Below, in pieces: positions 54,664-55,359 of a stretch of DNA of 55,359 nucleotides (positions within the stretch are counted from its first letter, which is position 1; every line of letters begins with the position of its first letter). The notes under the pieces are model-generated. The model was not told where the DNA came from, made no database searches, and saw only the letters and a program-made list of their open reading frames with translations. Both the position numbers and the translations under genes were made by a program. The stretch covers positions 1 to 55,359 of the forward strand of contig JAEZDL010000045.1 in NCBI GenBank assembly GCA_023418095.1, written 5' to 3'. The stretch comes from Bacteroidota bacterium. Its GTDB lineage: Bacteria; Bacteroidota; Bacteroidia; Flavobacteriales_F; PHOS-HE28.

Positions 54664-55359
54664 TCAACCTTTCCTGATCACATCAAACCCCGTATACGGC
54701 CTCAGCGCAACAGGCACCCGGATCCCCTCCGGAGTCTGATTATTCTCCAATATCGCCGCCACGATCCGCGCCAACGCCAGCGCACTGCCATTCAGCGTAT
54801 GCGCCAGCTTCGGCTTCTTGTTCTCGTCGCGGTAACGCAGCTTCAACCGGTTGCTCTGGAAGGTCTCGAAGTTGCTGATGGAGCTAACCTCCAGCCAGCG
54901 TTCCTGCGCGGCGGAATACACCTCCATATCGTACGTGAGGGCGCTGGCGAAGCCCATGTCGCCGCCGCAAAGGAGGAGCTGGCGGAAGGGCAGTTCCAGG
55001 GCGCGCAACAGGCCCTTCACGTGCTCCACCATCTCTTCGAGGGCGGCGTAGCTGTTCTCGGGCTTTTCGATGCGCACGATCTCCACCTTGTCGAACTGGT
55101 GTACGCGGTTGAGGCCGCGCACATGGGCGCCGTAGCTGCCGGCCTCGCGGCGGAAACAGGGGGTGTAGCCCACCATCTTGATCGGGAGCTTTTCGGGCTC
55201 CACTATCTCGTCGCGGTAGAGGTTGGTGATCGGGACTTCGGCGGTGGGGATCAGGTACAGGTCATCGGCGGTGGCGTGGTACATCTGGCCCTCCTTGTCG
55301 GGCAGCTGGCCGGTGGCGAAGGCGCTGGCGGCATTCACCATGTGCGGCGGTATGATCTC
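54664..55359 (-). CDS. serS: Seryl-tRNA synthetase, C-terminal part
   Basis: Only the C-terminal 231 residues are visible; the rest is off the right edge. It is a class II aminoacyl-tRNA synthetase charging tRNA-Ser. Visible landmarks are IIPPHMVNAASAFATGQLPD, LYLIPTAEVPITNLYRDEI, motif 2 in GYTPCFRREAGSYGAH, RVHQFDKVEIVRIEKPE, the serine-binding GGDMGFASALTYDMEVYSA region, and motif 3 in HTLNGSALALARIVAAILEN. It ends RPYTGFDVIRKG, the normal C-terminus. A gap of about 100 bp separates its stop from the downstream lipoprotein gene. The call is certain. Confidence 0.97.
   Translation of the reverse strand, partial: EIIPPHMVNAASAFATGQLPDKEGQMYHATADDLYLIPTAEVPITNLYRDEIVEPEKLPIKMVGYTPCFRREAGSYGAHVRGLNRVHQFDKVEIVRIEKPENSYAALEEMVEHVKGLLRALELPFRQLLLCGGDMGFASALTYDMEVYSAAQERWLEVSSISNFETFQSNRLKLRYRDENKKPKLAHTLNGSALALARIVAAILENNQTPEGIRVPVALRPYTGFDVIRKG

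Overview
This window is a contiguous piece of chromosome from a member of the Bacteroidota, most likely a Flavobacteriales-type lineage. Evidence: four predicted secreted proteins end in type IX secretion (T9SS) sorting domains (three type A, one type B/gliding-motility-associated). A PorU-like C25 peptidase sits beside a PorV/PorQ-family barrel. The typical Bacteroidota promoter boxes (TTTG, about 19 nt, TAnnTTTG) precede several genes, and the order miaB / sigma-54 activator / lptE / TPR gene / secG / groES / groL looks like a conserved core block. I saw no tRNA, rRNA, CRISPR array, insertion sequence or phage gene. The window starts inside topA and ends inside serS.

Layout. 1-2.0 kb: topA 5' end, DUF4870 membrane protein, lipoprotein-type msrB and a small unknown. 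2.0-4.6 kb: two DsbD-related genes, the first an isolated DsbD-alpha-like domain. 4.6-15.1 kb: a long minus-strand run, reading PorV/Q, PorU-like sortase, lnt, pabB, tilS, mostly with stop/start overlaps. 15.2-17.1 kb: pssA-purS, convergent with rplU-rpmA. 17.3-20.1 kb: an HExxH + beta-propeller + predicted outer-membrane barrel fusion. 20.1-26.2 kb: minus-strand exported proteins (type-B T9SS cargo, DUF885 metallopeptidase, PDZ-alpha/beta hydrolase), an AraC regulator and an unknown exported protein. 26.3-31.9 kb: a front-end-type desaturase, a structured intergenic element, a choice-of-anchor-L T9SS cargo, a MuiA/DUF4139 protein and an OafA-type acyltransferase. 31.9-38.9 kb: groEL-groES and the secG-to-miaB block. 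38.9-41.8 kb: a small barrel, gmhA and the ComM-type ATPase. 41.9-51.0 kb: a nucleoside-type permease, TonB-dependent receptor, DUF5689 lipoprotein, OB-fold T9SS protein, exported endonuclease/exonuclease/phosphatase protein and T9SS-exported endonuclease I. 51-55.4 kb: rsmA, DUF4286, a large TPR protein, a small lipoprotein and serS.

The most interesting functional unit is the 42-51 kb block. Read together it looks like a surface nucleic-acid digestion and uptake locus: nucleases outside, a lipoprotein/TonB-receptor pair at the outer membrane and a nucleoside permease inside. Across the window the tetramer GATC is strongly over-represented, about one per 28-40 bp in the stretches I counted against about one per 256 expected. 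It is also enriched in a noncoding gap and thinner in groL and in the DUF5689 gene. A roughly 105-nt intergenic element with two hairpins at 27374-27478 resembles a family of dispersed Bacteroidota intergenic elements and deserves a genome-wide search.

All calls come from reading the sequence and translations by eye; no database search was run.
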